The translations under genes and the position numbers were made by a program. Shown here one piece after another: positions 41,660-54,711 of a stretch of DNA of 64,000 bases. The DNA is from Eurosta solidaginis (lineage: Eukaryota > Arthropoda > Insecta > Diptera > Tephritidae). Position 1 is the first letter of the stretch. Each line of letters begins with the position of its first letter. The stretch is taken from positions 238,452,978 to 238,516,977 of the forward strand of contig NC_090320.1 in NCBI RefSeq assembly GCF_040869045.1, written 5' to 3'. The notes beneath the pieces were generated by a model, which ran no database searches, was not told the origin of the DNA, and was given only the letters and a program-made list of their open reading frames with translations.

Positions 41660-44256
41660 ACCATCGATCTGAGGATGCAATGCAGTTGTCCGTGTTTTTC
41701 GAATGCCCAATTTTTGCACATTTCTTGGAATACAGCTGATTCAAAATTCCTCTCTTGGTCAGAATGTAACACCATTGGTACACCATACCTTGCAACCCAA
41801 TCGTTTGTAAACACTTCTGCTACTGTTTCCGCTTCTTCGTTTAAGATTGGGTATACCTCTGGCCATTTACTGAAATAATTCATAACCACCTGTACCTATT
41901 TGTTTCCGCGGTTGCTAGTAGGAAATGGACCTGCGACATCCATGTCGATCCTTTCAAATGGTGCACCTGAAATATACTGCTTCATCTGGCTATGACTTCG
42001 TGTTTTGGGCCCTTTAGCTCTCTTGCAAACCTCACAGTTGGCAATCCGCTCGGTTACCGACTGACGGCAACCAACCCAATAGAATCTCTGCTTAATTTTC
42101 TCGAGCGTCTTCGTGATTCCAAGACGACCTCCAGTTGGACCATTATGCAGCTCGCTGAGCACATCAGGAATCCTCTTTCTGGAACAACTATCAGTTTCTT
42201 CTTGCATTGACCATCCTCACTCTCCCATTACTAGATGAAGGCAACCGGATATCAATTCTAAACTGTTCCACTGTGCACAATATGACTTCGCAATGGGACT
42301 CTCTGCTGACATATCTTCTCTGTTTAGTCTTTCGTTTCGTTCGAGCCTTTGCATAACATGTGACGGATCTGTATCTTCTAGCTGACACTTTCTTAGTTGT
42401 TCCTTGTCCCATTCATCCGCTCACGTTATAGTCATTAGCCAGACATCTATAATGTCTTCTTTAGCCTCGGCCTTTGAACAGTGCTTGCATTCCAAACTAC
42501 ATGGTCTTCGTGACATTGCATCAGCATTTCCATGGGTACTACCTTTTCGATGCTCAATGGAAAACTCATAGCTTTCTAGTCGCTCGATTCACCGTGCCAA
42601 TTGTCCTTCCGGATTACGGAACTGCATAAGCCATTCCAACGGTGCGTGATCTGTCCTGACGCGGCATCGCTGGCCCTAGAGATATTTGCGAAAATGTTTA
42701 ATGCACTCTACCAATGCCAACAGCTCTCTCCGCGTAACGCAATAGTTTCTCTCTGGTTTTCCAATCGAACGGCTGTAATATGAAACTACCTTCTCCTGTT
42801 CATCGACCAGTTGTGATAAAGCGCTTCCTATAGCATATCCACTCACATCTGTATCTAGAATAAATGTTGCTCCTGGTATCGGATATGCCAACATTAGGGC
42901 AGTGCACAAACGTTCCTTCAATGTTTCGAAAACCACTTCTTGCTTCTTCTTCCATTCAAAAGCTTTAGTTTTTCTTGTAAGCTCATGGAGGCTATGGGAT
43001 ACGCTGGAAAATTTTGGCACAAATCGGCGGTAATATGTGGACAGCCCAAGGAAATTTCTCAAATCATGCAGGTTCAGTGGTCTTGGCCAATCCTTTACTG
43101 CCTCTATCTTTTCATTCGCAGTACAGATGCCTTATGTCGGTACCTTGTGACCCAAATAATTTACTTCCTTAGTTTGAGACCAGCGCCAGCTATTCCCTGG
43201 AAAACTTCCTCTAAGTTTTTAAGATGTTCATCAAAATTCTTGCCCAATACGATGATGTCGTCCAGGTACACCAAGCATGTTTTCCAATGTAGTCCTTTCA
43301 AATCCTGATCCACGAGTCTCTCGAAAGTAGTTGGTGTATTACATAGTTCAAAGAGCATTACTGTAAATTGCCAAAGAACATCTCTGAAGCTGAATGCTGT
43401 TTTCTCTTTGTCTTCCTCCTTCACCTTAACTTGCCAGTAGCCGCTTTTCAAGTCCAGTGTAGAAAACCATTTCGTACCAGATAGCGAGTCCAGAGTGTCG
43501 TCAATTCTTGGCAATGGGTAGCTATCCTTTTTCGTGACGTCGTTCAACCTGCGATAGTCCACGCCAAACCTCATTTTCCCATCCTTCTTCTTCACAAGTA
43601 CCACCGGTGAGCTCCATGGACTAGCTGATGGTTCGATGAAGTCGCTGCCGCACATTTCTTGTACGATTTGACTCACAACTTCCCGTTTCGAAAGTGGAAC
43701 ACTACAAGGAGCTTGACGTATCGGCTTCGCGTCTACAGTGTCAATTTGATATTTCACAACATTGGTTTGGCCTGGTTTGGAACCATCCTGGTCAAATATG
43801 TTTCAGTACTTTAGGAGCAGTTGCTTTGCCTTACTCTGATATTCTTCCTCTAGCCCCTCCGTCCAAGCCGTGATGTCATTTGAAAGATCAGTATTACTAG
43901 ATGAAACGTGTTCCTGGAGATGTTCACAGTTAATAACTACTTCAGCCTCTTGGCATCTTTCCAAAATAGCTCCTTTGGTCAGTTTGAGTGGTGACTTGAA
44001 CTCATTGAGTACTCTGATTGGAATACGTCCATCTTGCTTTGTCATAGCCAGGATTTTTCCTACAAGTATGTTCGGTGCTGATTTGTTTGCTGCCTCGAAA
44101 ACCCAAAATTTGTTTTTCCCACAATCTCCATCAATCTCTGCCACTATAAAATTGTGTACTACCTTGACGTTCCCAATTGTGACTTCACATGCTACTTCTC
44201 CTAGAACCGTGCTGTCTTCTCCAGTGGCTGGACGCAATCTTGCTCCATGCGGCTGA
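41660..44256 (-). pseudogene. gypsy B Pol remnant (copy 2)
   Basis: RT (SPWSSPVVLVKKKDGKMRF, YLDD), RNase H (LDTDVSGYAIGSALSQLVDEQ) and integrase (CRQSVTERIANCEVCKRAKG, which keeps the zinc Cys pair that copy 1 has lost to Tyr and a stop). The frame from RNase H into the connection is longer than in copy 1. It ends at the same HPQ-DG truncation. Confidence 0.85.
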
Positions 44257-45659
44257 CTCGTTTTGGTTTAACGATTGAGTAGATTTGGCGATTTGCTCAT
44301 CTCCTTCAGCTCTGTGTTTGCGGCCATCCACATTGTTAGAACCGGTGCTGCAATGACGTGAAATGTGACCTGGGTTGCCGCACTTGAAACATTTCATAAC
44401 TCCAGCATTTTTCTATTGTGACCCCTTCAGTGCTTCCAAAATTGTGTTTACCCAGTCTGGTCTTTCCACTTCTACGCAATGAGCTTTGTACGCTAGCTTA
44501 CGCAAAAGTGAGGCTGTTTCCTGAATCAGTCCATGCGCACCGTTTCAGCAAATGTTAGTTTTGGATACGCATATGTAGCTCGCTTCGTTTCCCCATCTTG
44601 TATGCAATTTATGAAGCTCTGGATTTTTACCCTTTCATTGTATTCCACGGGTGCGTCCGCATTTCCCAGATGAGCCAATTTTTCAATATCTGAAGCAAAC
44701 TCCTGCAATGTCTCATTTGCTTTTTGGTAACGGTTTTGCAACTCAATTTCGTATATCTGTTTTCTATGCTCGCTTCCAGACCTTTTCTCGACAGCGGCCA
44801 TCAATGCTTCATAACTTTTCCATTCGTTTTCTGGAATCGTCTGTAAAATTTCCGCTACAGGCCCTTTCAATGCCACGAATAGTGCAGCAACTTTATCTTC
44901 CGCATTCCAGTTATTCACTGTTGGGGTCTTCTCAAAATGTGGCTTGAAGACCTGGAAAGGAACAGAACCGTCAAAAGATGGAGTTTTTACCTTCGTATTA
45001 CGCGCTGAAGCAGTCGGGCGATTAAGTTGCAATTCCTGTATACGACCTCTCAAAGCATCCACCTCTGCCTCGAAATTTTCTTCAAACTGCATTATTTTTT
45101 CGTCCATGCGCGCTTCGAGTTTTGACGATATACGCGCCTCTTGTGCTTCCCGTTGTACTGTTATGCGTGTCTCTTGTTCTTTCAGTTGAGTTGCCATATA
45201 TGTCTTTTGTTCTTCCAGCTGTGATGGAATTTGTGTTTCCTGTGCTTCAATCTTTAATGTTACGCATGTCTCCTGTGATTCTAGTTGAGATGCCAGTTGA
45301 GATGTTATATCTGTCTTTTGCGATTCCAGTTGGGATGACATTTGCGACGACATTTCTGAAATGCGTGCCTCCTGTGCTTCCATCTTGGATGTTACTGTCG
45401 ATGTTTGTGCAGATATTGCAGCCAAAATCGTGTTCAAGTCTGTGCTCGTAACTGTCTGCGATGTTTCATTATTCTCTTCAATTTTTGTTGTCTCCTCGCC
45501 ATCAAGAGGAAAGACATACTCTTCCACGATAATTCCGTCTAATTCCATTGCCTTTCGCAGTCGTGCCTGAAGTTCGAGTTTATTGCCGGTTGTATTCAAT
45601 TCACGGCTCTCCAACTCCTTCTTCAGTTGCTGGATCTTCAATTCACTCCACTTTGCCAT
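44185..45659 (-). pseudogene. gypsy B Gag (copy 2)
   Basis: Differs from copy 1 by one residue in the first 377 (LFMALKG versus LFVALKG). It has the same frameshift after AETVRMD and the same zinc knuckle CFKCGNPGHISRHC in a separate frame. Confidence 0.8.
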
Positions 45660-46455
45660 GTCCGAGTTGTATTCGAAGTCTAAGGAATTTATTCATCAAT
45701 TCCTCCTCTGACACCAATTGTAACGAATTTAGTGCAATTCCTCTTATTTGCAACCTTCTGCTAACGTTCGCTATCTGTTGAATAAATAACTCCACTTTTC
45801 AATAATGTAAAATGGCGTTTATTAAAGTACTTCACAATAACACTTCTATTGCTCGCCAGATAGCGTCTTAAATCAAACTGATTGTCATGCATCTACTGTT
45901 GCTGCCTTTTATACTCTCTGGTTTCCTCATTGCATACTTCTAGACTTTCTATTCTAGAATTTACTAGTTAGTTATCAGCTACAAAATCACCAGCCACAAA
46001 TACGTTTATAGCTTCTCATATGCGCGTGTATATGTGAGTAATACTTGCACAAATTATTGGCTTCTTTTGTGAGCATCTCAGATAAGATATATGCATGTGT
46101 TTGTGTGTCTCTTCTCCGCTGCTCGTATGGACATATGGGTAGACATAATGATTGATTTAATGATGTGCATACAACTCACTGCTTAGCATCGGCTTAGAGA
46201 TGATAGTATCCCCTAATGTTGCTGATATTCGTCATAGTATTATAATGCAATTTTTTTGTGTATGGATCCTTAAATTCGGAGCTATTGCGCCGAATAAACC
46301 ATAACGAGGAATACGCCTTAAGTATAAAATAATTCAAATGTTCATTACATGTAAAATTTGAGTCAAATACAACACCAAGGCTTTTGATTTTATTACTGAA
46401 TCTAAGGACAGTATCAGACATAGATCACGAAGACTGAAGTGGTGGCCTAATTTTA

Positions 46456-46813
46456 CGGCCACTGTGGTGTGATGGTAGCGTGCTCCGCCTACCACACCGT
46501 ATGCCCTGGGTTCACACCCCGGGCAAAGCAACATCAAAATTTTAGAAATAAGGCTTTTCAATTAGAAGAAAATTTTTCTAAGCGTGGTCGCCCCTCGGCA
46601 GTCTTTGGCAAGCGCTCCGGGTATATTTCTGCCATGAAAAGCTCTCAGTGAAAACTCATCTTCCTTGCAGATGCCGTTCGGAGTCGGCATAAAACATGTA
46701 GGTCCCGTCCGGCTGATTTGTAGGAAAAATCAAGATGAGCACGACGCAAATTGGAAGAGAAGCTCGGCCTTAGATCTCTTCGGAGGTTATCGCGCCTTAC
46801 ATTTATTTTATTT
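46456..46813 (+). mobile_element. SINE subfamily A (copy 7)
   Basis: Counterpart of 23,755-24,112 and practically identical to it, confirming that the SINE was present before the segment duplicated. Confidence 0.85.
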
Positions 46814-48370
46814 TATTTATAACCGAGCAATATTTATCAATATTAATATAAACTTTATTACGAAGGCACCATTCTTGAAATTTTTTTACTTCAAACTGTA
46901 ATGTTTCAAAATCAGAGAGAGTTTTTATTTTTTTTAATATCTTTAAGCCGTCGGTACAAAATAGATGTTCACACGCTGTAAAGCACTTTAAGCAATCACT
47001 GATTAAAATAACAAAAAAAAGAGGACCAAGAATACTTCCTTGAGGAACCCCAGAGGTTGCTCTATATGAAAATGATTTTACACCATCAACAGCCACAAAG
47101 TTAACTCTGTGTGTTAGATATGATTTCACCCGGACTAAAAATGATGATGAATGACATGAATGAATAAGGTATGAGATACTCTATCAAATCCTATAGATAG
47201 ATCCGTATAGATGGAAGCAATTGCAAAACATCTGCAAACGCCGAGATGCAGTAATTGGAAAAAACAGCAAGATTAGTAACTGTAGATCGACCTAGTATAA
47301 AACCATGTTAGGACAGCGATATGTACGATTTGATAGCAAATGAAAGATTTGAGCTATTGATCTTTTCAAATATTTTGGCAATATTAGTTATTTTAGAAAT
47401 TGATCTATAAATCGATGCATCATTTTTACTTCCAGATTTAAAAACTGGAATTACCGATATAACTTTCTACTCATCCCAAAAGTTACCTGATCTAAGGGAC
47501 AAATTAAATAAGAATAGTATTGGTCCCACCAAAGATGAAATGCATTGCTTGAGAAGGAATGCAGATAATTGATGCACATCTACTTGCTTAGAATACTTTA
47601 AATTTTTTATGGCATCGGTGATGTCCTCCTCCGTTAACACTAAGGAAGCAAAGTCAAGGGAAGATGGAATAAACTGAACACTCGAGACATCATCCAGTAC
47701 GCCGTCCTCAACAAAATTAGATCTAAAAAATTTAGCAAACAAATTTGCACTTTCAAAAATAGTATTTGATTTCTTATAATCATAAGATATTGAGGCCGTG
47801 ATAATCGAAGACGAACGTTTTAAGTTAATGAAACTTCAAAATACCTTGTGATTGGACTTAATATTACTTTCGAATTCTAATAAATAGTTTTTATAAAGCA
47901 ATATATTAGGACAGTTATACCCCAACATGTGTCCCTCATACATTTTTTTATGTCGTAAATTACCATCTTATCTCTAGCTCTTTTAATTGTCTATTATGCC
48001 ATGGAATTTTATAAACACCACGTTAAACCCGGGGAATATTTTGTATAGAGATTTTAGCAATTTTACTCGTAAATATATCAAAACATTCAGTAAGGCTACG
48101 ATCCGCGAATAAGGTTAACCATAAGATTATTAATTTGATTGAAATCACAACGCGCACAATTATATTCAGGAGTAGTATCTCCGCAATGGCTACGATATTT
48201 GTAAAATTCTAGTTCCATAATAAATGGAATATGGTGCTTATCAGTGGGAGATATGGGATCGAGAGACTTATGTATTTTAAATTTTAAATCCAGGGATAAT
48301 AAAGATTAAGTCCAAAATCCTTTTAAGATCATTCGCGAAATGATTTAATTGCATAAGTTGTAGGCTACAC

Positions 48371-50148
48371 AAGTAAGGAAGCCTAAGTTCGGGTGTAACC
48401 GAACATTACATACTCAGCGGAGAGCTTTGGAGACAAAATAAGGGAAAATCACTATGTAGGAAAATTAACCTAGGGTGACCCTGGAATGTGTTTGTATGAC
48501 ATGGGAATCAAATGGAAGGTATTAAAGAGTATTTTAAAAGGGAGTGGGCCATAGTTCTATAGGTGGATGTCATTCCAGGATATCGCCATAAAGGTGGACC
48601 AGGGGTGACTCTAGAATGTGTTTGTACGATATGGGTACCAAATGAAAGGTGTTAACGAGTATTTTGAAAGGGAGTGGGCCTTAGTTTTATACGTAGACGC
48701 CTTTTCGAGATATCGGCATTAAGGTGGACAAGGGGTGAATCTAGAATGCGTTTGTACGATATGGGTATCAAATTAATGGTATAAATGAGGGGTTTAAAAG
48801 GGAGTGGCCCTTAGTATATGTGAAGGCGTTTTCGAGATATCGACCAAAATGTGGACAATGGTCACCCAGAACATCATCTGTCGGGCACCGCTAATTTATT
48901 TATATATGTAATACCACGGACAGTATTCCTGCCAAGATTCCAAAGCCTTTTGATTTCGCCCTGCCGAACTTTTTCATTTTCTTCTACTTAATATGGTAGG
49001 CGTCACAACCACTTTACAAAGTTTTTTTTAAGTTATATTTTGTGTCAATAAACCCATCCAATTATCATCTTTCATCCCTTTTTTTGTATTCGGTATAGAA
49101 TTATGGCATTTTTCTTTTTTCATTTTCCGTAATTTTCGATATCGAAAATATGGGCGTGGTTATAGTCGGATTTCGGTCGTTTTTTTTACCAAGATAAATT
49201 GAGTTCAGATAAGTACTTGAACTAAGTATAGTAAAGGTATATCGATTTTTGCTCAAGTTATCGTGTTAACAGCCGAGCAGAAGGACAGACGGTCGACTGT
49301 GTATAAATACTGGGCGTGGCTTCAACCAATTTCGCCCATTTTCACAGAAAACAGTTACGTCATAGAATCTATGCCCCTACCAAATTTCAGAACGATTGGT
49401 AAATTTTTGTTCGATTTATGGCATTAAAGGTATTCTAGACAAATTAAATGAAAAAAGGCGGCACACTAATTAATTGAAAATGGCACCTTATCCTTACTGG
49501 AGTTGAATGTTGAAATAATTTACTTATATACTGTAATTATATTGAAGTTTTTGTTAAAATTTGACTTAAAAAAATTTTTTTTTAAGTGGGCTAATTTTTA
49601 TTTATCACACATACAGTATTAGGAGTAACGTTCCTGCCGAACTTCATCGTGATATCTTCAACGACTGCCAAATTTCAGTTTGCAGAACTTTTAAATTACC
49701 TTCTTTTAAAAGTGGGCTGTGCCACCCCCATTGTCCAAAATTTTACTAATTTGCTATTCTGCGTCATTAGGTCAACCCACCTACAAAGTTTCATGGCTTT
49801 AGCCGTCTTTGGTAAATAATTATCGCACTTTTTCGGTTTTTCGAAATTTTCGATATCGAAAAAATGGGCGTGGTTACATTCCGTTTTCGTTAATTTTTAA
49901 TAACGGTCTGAGATGAGAGCCCAGGAATCTACATACCAAATTTCATCAAGATACCTCAAAATTTACTCAAGTTATCGTGTTTACGGACAGACGGACGGAC
50001 GGACATGGCTAAATGAATTTCTTTTTTCGCCCAGATCATTTTAATATATAGAAGTCTATATCTATATCGATTAGTTTATGCCGTTACGGATTACCGTTAT
50101 GCGAACAAAAGTAATATACTCTGTGAGATCTGCTCAGCTGAGTATAAT
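48371..50148 (-). mobile_element. DINE-1-like element in LINE B (copy 2)
   Basis: Same insertion point as the element at 25,673-27,683, but with about three 130-bp units where copy 1 has about five, and many single-base and small indel differences. The GTCC tract complement reads ACGGACAGACGGACGGACGG. Confidence 0.75.
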
Positions 50149-50309
50149 AAACCATGAATAAAATATATTTCACTCGCACTGTTTACATTGCTAGGAATGA
50201 GCGTATTATCATATATATGATTAGACCACATATTTAAATTAAAATCACCCAGTACGCACAATTGGGCATTTACATTAGGCATATTTAAATTTAGGATATT
50301 ATCTACATG

Positions 50310-51469
50310 CAGGGCCGTAGAGAGAAAATCTGGGCCCGGGACTAAACAACGTACGGACCCCCTTTAAAAAATCCACTAATACATTTGACAGGTATAGTGC
50401 AAAATATACGTAAAGCAACACAAATGTTGGGGAAAATCGTATACAGATTTTGAACATATGTAGGTGGCATTTAGAAATTACAATGATGACAGAGCTTTAC
50501 CAAAATTTACTTCGTAAATGTGTTTTAAGTGAATGGCATATTTCGCATTCTAAGCTTTGAGAAATATCCGACTTGTATTTTTCGACAAGTTTTGCTGCGC
50601 TCGCCCGAACCGTACTTTCATCCATGTCTTCAAATTGCCACAAAAAGGAAAAAATCTCGCTCAAATTTCTCATAGCTGCAAATCGTTAAGTAACCAGTGA
50701 TTACCGAATCAGCGATCACCGCGAATGTATTGTTTTTAAAATCAGACTCTGAATCATCCGTAATCCGGAGCTATGGCGAGATGTTCAATTGAATAGCAAC
50801 TGTTTTGCATTCGTTTAATATTGCTGCCCATTGGCTCTTGATCAACTTCAAATCAGCTAATAAGGCATCTAGATGTTGGACCTCAACACCTATGGTGGCG
50901 TCTCTAGCTTGGAGGACCACGTTTCTTTCATTAATGGTAGTCAATATTTTGAACCAAATTGAGGACAGCAAGATACATTCGAACTTGTTGATATACTTGG
51001 GAATGCCGGTAACATCTCGGTATGCTTGCCCGGTCAAATTTGGCTTTTGTCTGAAAGACTATGAAGAGAGCTCGGTACATTTTTGAGGATCGCCCATCGT
51101 TGTGGACTGCTGCTGAAAATAGTAAACCATTTTTATACAACTCCGAAGACAACATAAACTCAGACTGTGGGTTGCACAAGGCAAGTAATCAGCATTCGGG
51201 TTTTTGTCGAGAATGTGACGTTGTGATCCGTTGTAAGCTCCTTTCATATTGGCGCCGTTATCGCACCCGTGTGCACGACAATCTTTTAATGGGATTTCAT
51301 GTTTACCTATAGTATGGCAAATTAAATCAGCGATTTTGTGGTTACAATTCACGAAAGCCAAAAACTGTTCTTGAATTGAAAAATTTGTTGCTTTCGAATT
51401 GAAATGGAGTTAGCACAAAATGAACGTAGTCAACGTGACTAGCATCAGGCATAGCATCAACGATAATAT
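50310..51469 (-). pseudogene. hAT transposase C-terminal half (copy 2)
   Basis: Starts with CAGGGCCGTAG after TCTACATG, as in copy 1, and contains FPNICVALRIFCTIPV and DNGANMKGAYNGSQ-type blocks. It differs more from copy 1 than the 38-47 kb region does, including a replaced stretch near 50,680-50,770. The N-terminal half of the transposase and the other hAT end are missing because the duplication stops inside gypsy C. Confidence 0.75.
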
Positions 51470-51962
51470 TGTAACGAATGTTAGCAGCACTATACGAGCA
51501 GCGGAGAGTCAATGCACAAACACATGCATATATCTGAGATACTCCTATAAGTATGCAATGAGAAAAACTATAAAATTGTGCAATTGTAGTTACAGCTGAG
51601 AAGTTTGAGAGCTATTGGACTAGTAAATTCTGGAAGCACCTAGAAGATGCGAAGGTTGAAATCAAAGAGTATTAAAGGCGACAATTGTAGAGGCGCTGGA
51701 ATACAGTTTGATTTGAGTTGTCAAGCAGTTACGACTAAGACGATATCTAGCGAGCAATAGCAGTATTATTTTGAAAGTCAGTTTCATTTAAGCTATCAGT
51801 TTGGTTATTAAGCTATTCGTTGCACAGTTTGAGTGTTATTGTGAAGTATTTTAATAAAGGCCATTTTTCCATTATTCAATATTGGAGTTATATATTCAAT
51901 AGTTTAGCGATACGAACCTAGCAAAAGGGCAAATAAGAGGATTTGCAAGTAAATTCGTGTCA
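51470..51962 (+). repeat. gypsy C 5' LTR (copy 2), internally deleted
   Basis: Begins TGTAACGAATG and ends ATTCGTGTCA, sharing the mutated end with copy 1. It lacks about 123 bp near the start, where GCAGCAC joins TATACGAGC. Confidence 0.85.
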
Positions 51963-52013
51963 ATTGGTGTCAGAAGAGGAATTGTTGAATAAATTCCAGA
52001 GGACAACAAGGAC

Positions 52014-52550
52014 ATGACAAAGTTCAGTGAATTGAAGATCCAGCAACTAAAGAAGGAGTTGGAGAGCCGTGGACTGAATACAAGCGGCGTTAAACTTGAA
52101 CTTCAGGCACGGCTACGAGAGGCAATGGAAGCAGAAGGAATTGATGTGGAAGAGTATGTCTTTCATCTTGCTGGCGAGGAGTCAACAAAAATTGAAGAGA
52201 AAAACGAAACATCGCAGACGGTTACCAGCACAGACTGGAACATGATATTGGCTGCAATATCTGCACAAATATCGACAGTAGCATCAATGTCGTCGCAAAT
52301 GTCAGAAATGTCGTCACAAATGTCATCACAACTGGAAGAACAGAAGACGTATATGGTATCCCAACTGGAATCGCAGGAAACCCGTATAACATCACAATTG
52401 GAAGAACAGAAGACATATTTGGCATCTCAACTGGAAGCGCAAGAGGCACGTATATCTGAAATGTCGGCACAAATTACAGCTTGCAAAACTTTGAAAATGC
52501 CTTCTTATAAAAGAGGGCGGTGTCACGTCCATTGTCAAAAATTTTACTAA
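52014..52550 (+). pseudogene. gypsy C Gag start fused to DINE sequence
   Basis: The first about 155 codons are the Gag of gypsy C (SELKIQQLKKELESRGLNTS and SQLEEQKT repeats). At 52,474-52,478 (AAATT) the sequence switches to DINE-like DNA, so the last 23 residues (ITACKTLKMPSYKRG and onward) are not Gag. The chimera is a product of the rearrangement, not a gene. Confidence 0.8.
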
Positions 52551-52945
52551 TTTTCTATTCCGCGTCATAAGGTCAACCCACCTACCAAATTTCATCGCTT
52601 TAGCCGTCTTTGGTAATGAATTATCGCACTTTTTCTGTTTTTCGAAATTTTCGATATGGAAAAAGTGGGCGTGGTTATGGTCCGATTTCGTTAATTTTAA
52701 ATAGCGATATGAGACGAGCGCCCAGAAACCTACGTACCAAATTTCATCAAGATAGCTCAAATTTACTCAAGTTATCGTGCTTACGGACGTACGGACGGAC
52801 ATGGCTAAATGAATTTCTTTTTTCGCCCAGATCATTTTGATATATAGAAGACTATATCTATCTCGATTAGTTTATGCAGTTACGGATTACCGTTATGCGA
52901 ACAAAATTAATATACACTGTGAGCTCTGCTAAGCTGAGTATAAAA
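52479..52945 (-). mobile_element. DINE-like fragment at the right edge of copy 2
   Basis: Contains ACAGCTTGCAAAACTTTG, a AAAGTGGGCGTGG block, a short ACGGACGTACGGACGG tract and the terminal AGCTCTGCTAAGCTGAGTAT. It is the same part of the element as 27,190-27,683. The array side is missing. Confidence 0.7.
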
Positions 52946-52992
52946 ATAGATATAAGAAAGAATAATATTTACCGTTTGCATATCTATCTAAA

Positions 52993-54711
52993 ACAAGTAA
53001 AGGTGTCTAAGTTCGGGTGCAACCGAACATTTTATACTCAGCGTGCGCTTCAATTGTACATTTCATTTCAGATAAATTACTTTTCTACATAACACGTGGC
53101 ACCGCCCGTTTAAAAAAAAATGTCTCCCCATTTCTTCTTACAATAAAACTTGATAAGTGAAATATCATTGATTCAAAACTATTTGTTGCTAAGTTGTAGC
53201 TTATTATTCTAGTCTACGACCCTTTTAAACTTGTTGTACATCTAAGTTGCCGTGGTCTTTAGCCGATCCCGTCCTTTTTCACTACAAATATTTTCTGCTA
53301 TAAGGAAAATATGTTTACCCAATTTTATTACGATCCGCTAATTTTTCTTCGAGTTATGGCTCCCGAAATATAGAAAATTGCTTAGTCATAAAAGGGGCGG
53401 TGCCACGCCCATTTTTAAAAATTTTCTATTTATTGTTATAAATCCACTTGTGAAATGAAATACCATTGATATAAAGCTCTTTTTTGCAACGATATAGCTT
53501 ATTTTATTCGTCCACGACCCTTTTAGAAATCTTTTATATAAAAGTGGGCGTGGTCCTCACCCAATTTCGCTCATTTTCACTACCAATCCATTCTGGGTCC
53601 AGATAAACTAGTGTACGAAATCTGGTGAAGATATCTCAACATTTACTCAAGTTATCGTGTTAACGGACGGGCATGGCTCATTCAAATTTTTTTTCGATAC
53701 TGATGATTTTAATATATGGAAGTCTATATCTATCTCGATTCGTTTATACCTGTCCATACAACAGCTATCCAATCAAAGTTCAAAATTCTTTGGGGATTTC
53801 CCGCCCCTGGCTGGCCATCAGGCCTCAGGCTTAACTATATCCCGAAGTCTTGGCACACGGTGAGGGGTCTTTTGTCAAGAGCTAAATGTTAGCCGCAAGT
53901 TTAAGTTGGCTGATCAGTGCAGTGTATTCCAAGCGGAAGTTGCTGCGATTAAGGATGCGGTGGATGGAATGCTATTCAGTGCTGCTATGGTTAGGGAATT
54001 TAACATCTACTCTGATAGTCAAGTGGCTATCAAGGCCTTGAGCTCAACTACAGTGCGATCGAGGGTGGTCTGGGGGTGCCTGACCTCGCTTGCGTTTGCA
54101 TCGAATTATTTTACAATTAAGATTATCTGGGTCTTGTGCCATAGTGATATCCCGGGTAACTGTCAAGCGGATCTCTTAGCCAGCATCGGTACAACTGAAC
54201 CGGAGGAAGGTGGCTGTAGGGATTTCGGGATTCCGCCGGCCACCTGTGGATTGCTCCTCCATAGCTGGGCCTCGAGTCAGCTTAGCAAACGTTGGACGGA
54301 CACCACGTATTGCAGGGTAGCAAGATCTTTCTGGCCGAAAGTGGATGGGTATCAATGCGGTACGTCTCAATATACTGGAAACTCCATCCTGTGCCGCTGT
54401 ATGGAGGATGATGAGGTGGAATCACCAAATCACTTTATGCTTCATTGCCCAACTTTTGTCAGAACTAGGCGAAAGTACTTCGGTCGCGACTCACTTGGAT
54501 CTCCCGAGAATGTATCCAAAGTTGAGATTCGGAGCTTTATCGTTGCTACCCAACGATTCTCTAAGTAGCTAGATCTAAGTCACCGTTATTTTGGGTGTAT
54601 GTGGTATCACAACGGTCCTTTGTTTTGTCCAAGTGAGCTATCCTTATTAGGGCAGCTACCACCTAACTTAACCAAACCTAATATACTCTGTGGGCAAAGC
54701 ACTGAGTATAA
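52993..54711 (-). mobile_element. Second DINE-like element interrupted by a LINE fragment
   Basis: Begins ACAAGTAAAGGTGTCTAAG with GTTCGGGTGCAACCGAAC, lacks the 130-bp array, and runs to about 53,775 (CTATCCAATCAAAGTT). It then resumes at 54,681 with AATATACTCTGTGGGC and ends in GAGTATAAAAA. Between lies LINE ORF2 sequence. Confidence 0.65.
53780..54680 (+). pseudogene. LINE ORF2 RNase H and C-terminal zinc region
   Basis: A 220-codon frame (53,906-54,568) carries RNase H blocks: CSVFQAEVAAIKDAVDGM (Glu motif), FNIYSDSQVAIKAL (Asp motif) and WVLCHSDIPGNCQADLLA (final His/Asp region). It ends with a CCHC-like stretch, CRCMEDDEVESPNHFMLHC. R1, I and LOA-group LINEs carry such an RNase H. The frame is open, but RT is missing and a 5' truncation lies at about 53,780. 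The 3' tail ends CCTAACTTAACCAAACCTAA without poly(A). Confidence 0.8.

Larger units (their letters stand above)
39650..41876. repeat. Inverted repeat of copy 2 (arms 39,650-40,406 and 40,904-41,876)
   Basis: Same arrangement as at 16.7-19.2 kb, but the left arm is about 235 bp shorter because the integrase piece has been deleted. AAACAAGTTT, present twice in copy 1, is present once here. Confidence 0.8.
41656..46234 (-). mobile_element. gypsy B, copy 2
   Basis: Same structure and truncation as 18,957-23,533 (LTR 45,719-46,234). Private lesions distinguish it: a TGA in KYSNI of the pre-RT region (near 43,804) and a TAG in the RNase H region (about 42,677). It lacks the RNase H stop that copy 1 has at 20,110. 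The protease active-site deletion is shared. Confidence 0.88.
46235..50309 (-). mobile_element. LINE B, copy 2 (interrupted)
   Basis: LINE pieces at 50,309-50,149 (endonuclease, CVLGDFNLNMW), 48,370-46,814 (linker and RT, GVPQGSILGPLFF) and 46,455-46,235. Interrupted by the SINE and DINE-like element as in copy 1. From about 47,760 upward the identity to copy 1 falls noticeably. Confidence 0.85.
37491..52478 (+). repeat. Large segmental duplication, copy 2
   Basis: Colinear with 11,449-30,143. It lacks the expanded 130-bp array, the rearranged gypsy fragment, the plus-strand integrase piece and 81 bp of the subfamily B SINE. It ends inside gypsy C gag at the sequence AAATT, where DINE-like sequence takes over. 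Confidence 0.9.

Noticed and set aside
52014..52550. Chimeric gag-DINE frame as a new gene
   Set aside because: The frame is a by-product of the breakpoint at AAATT. The last residues come from non-coding repeat.
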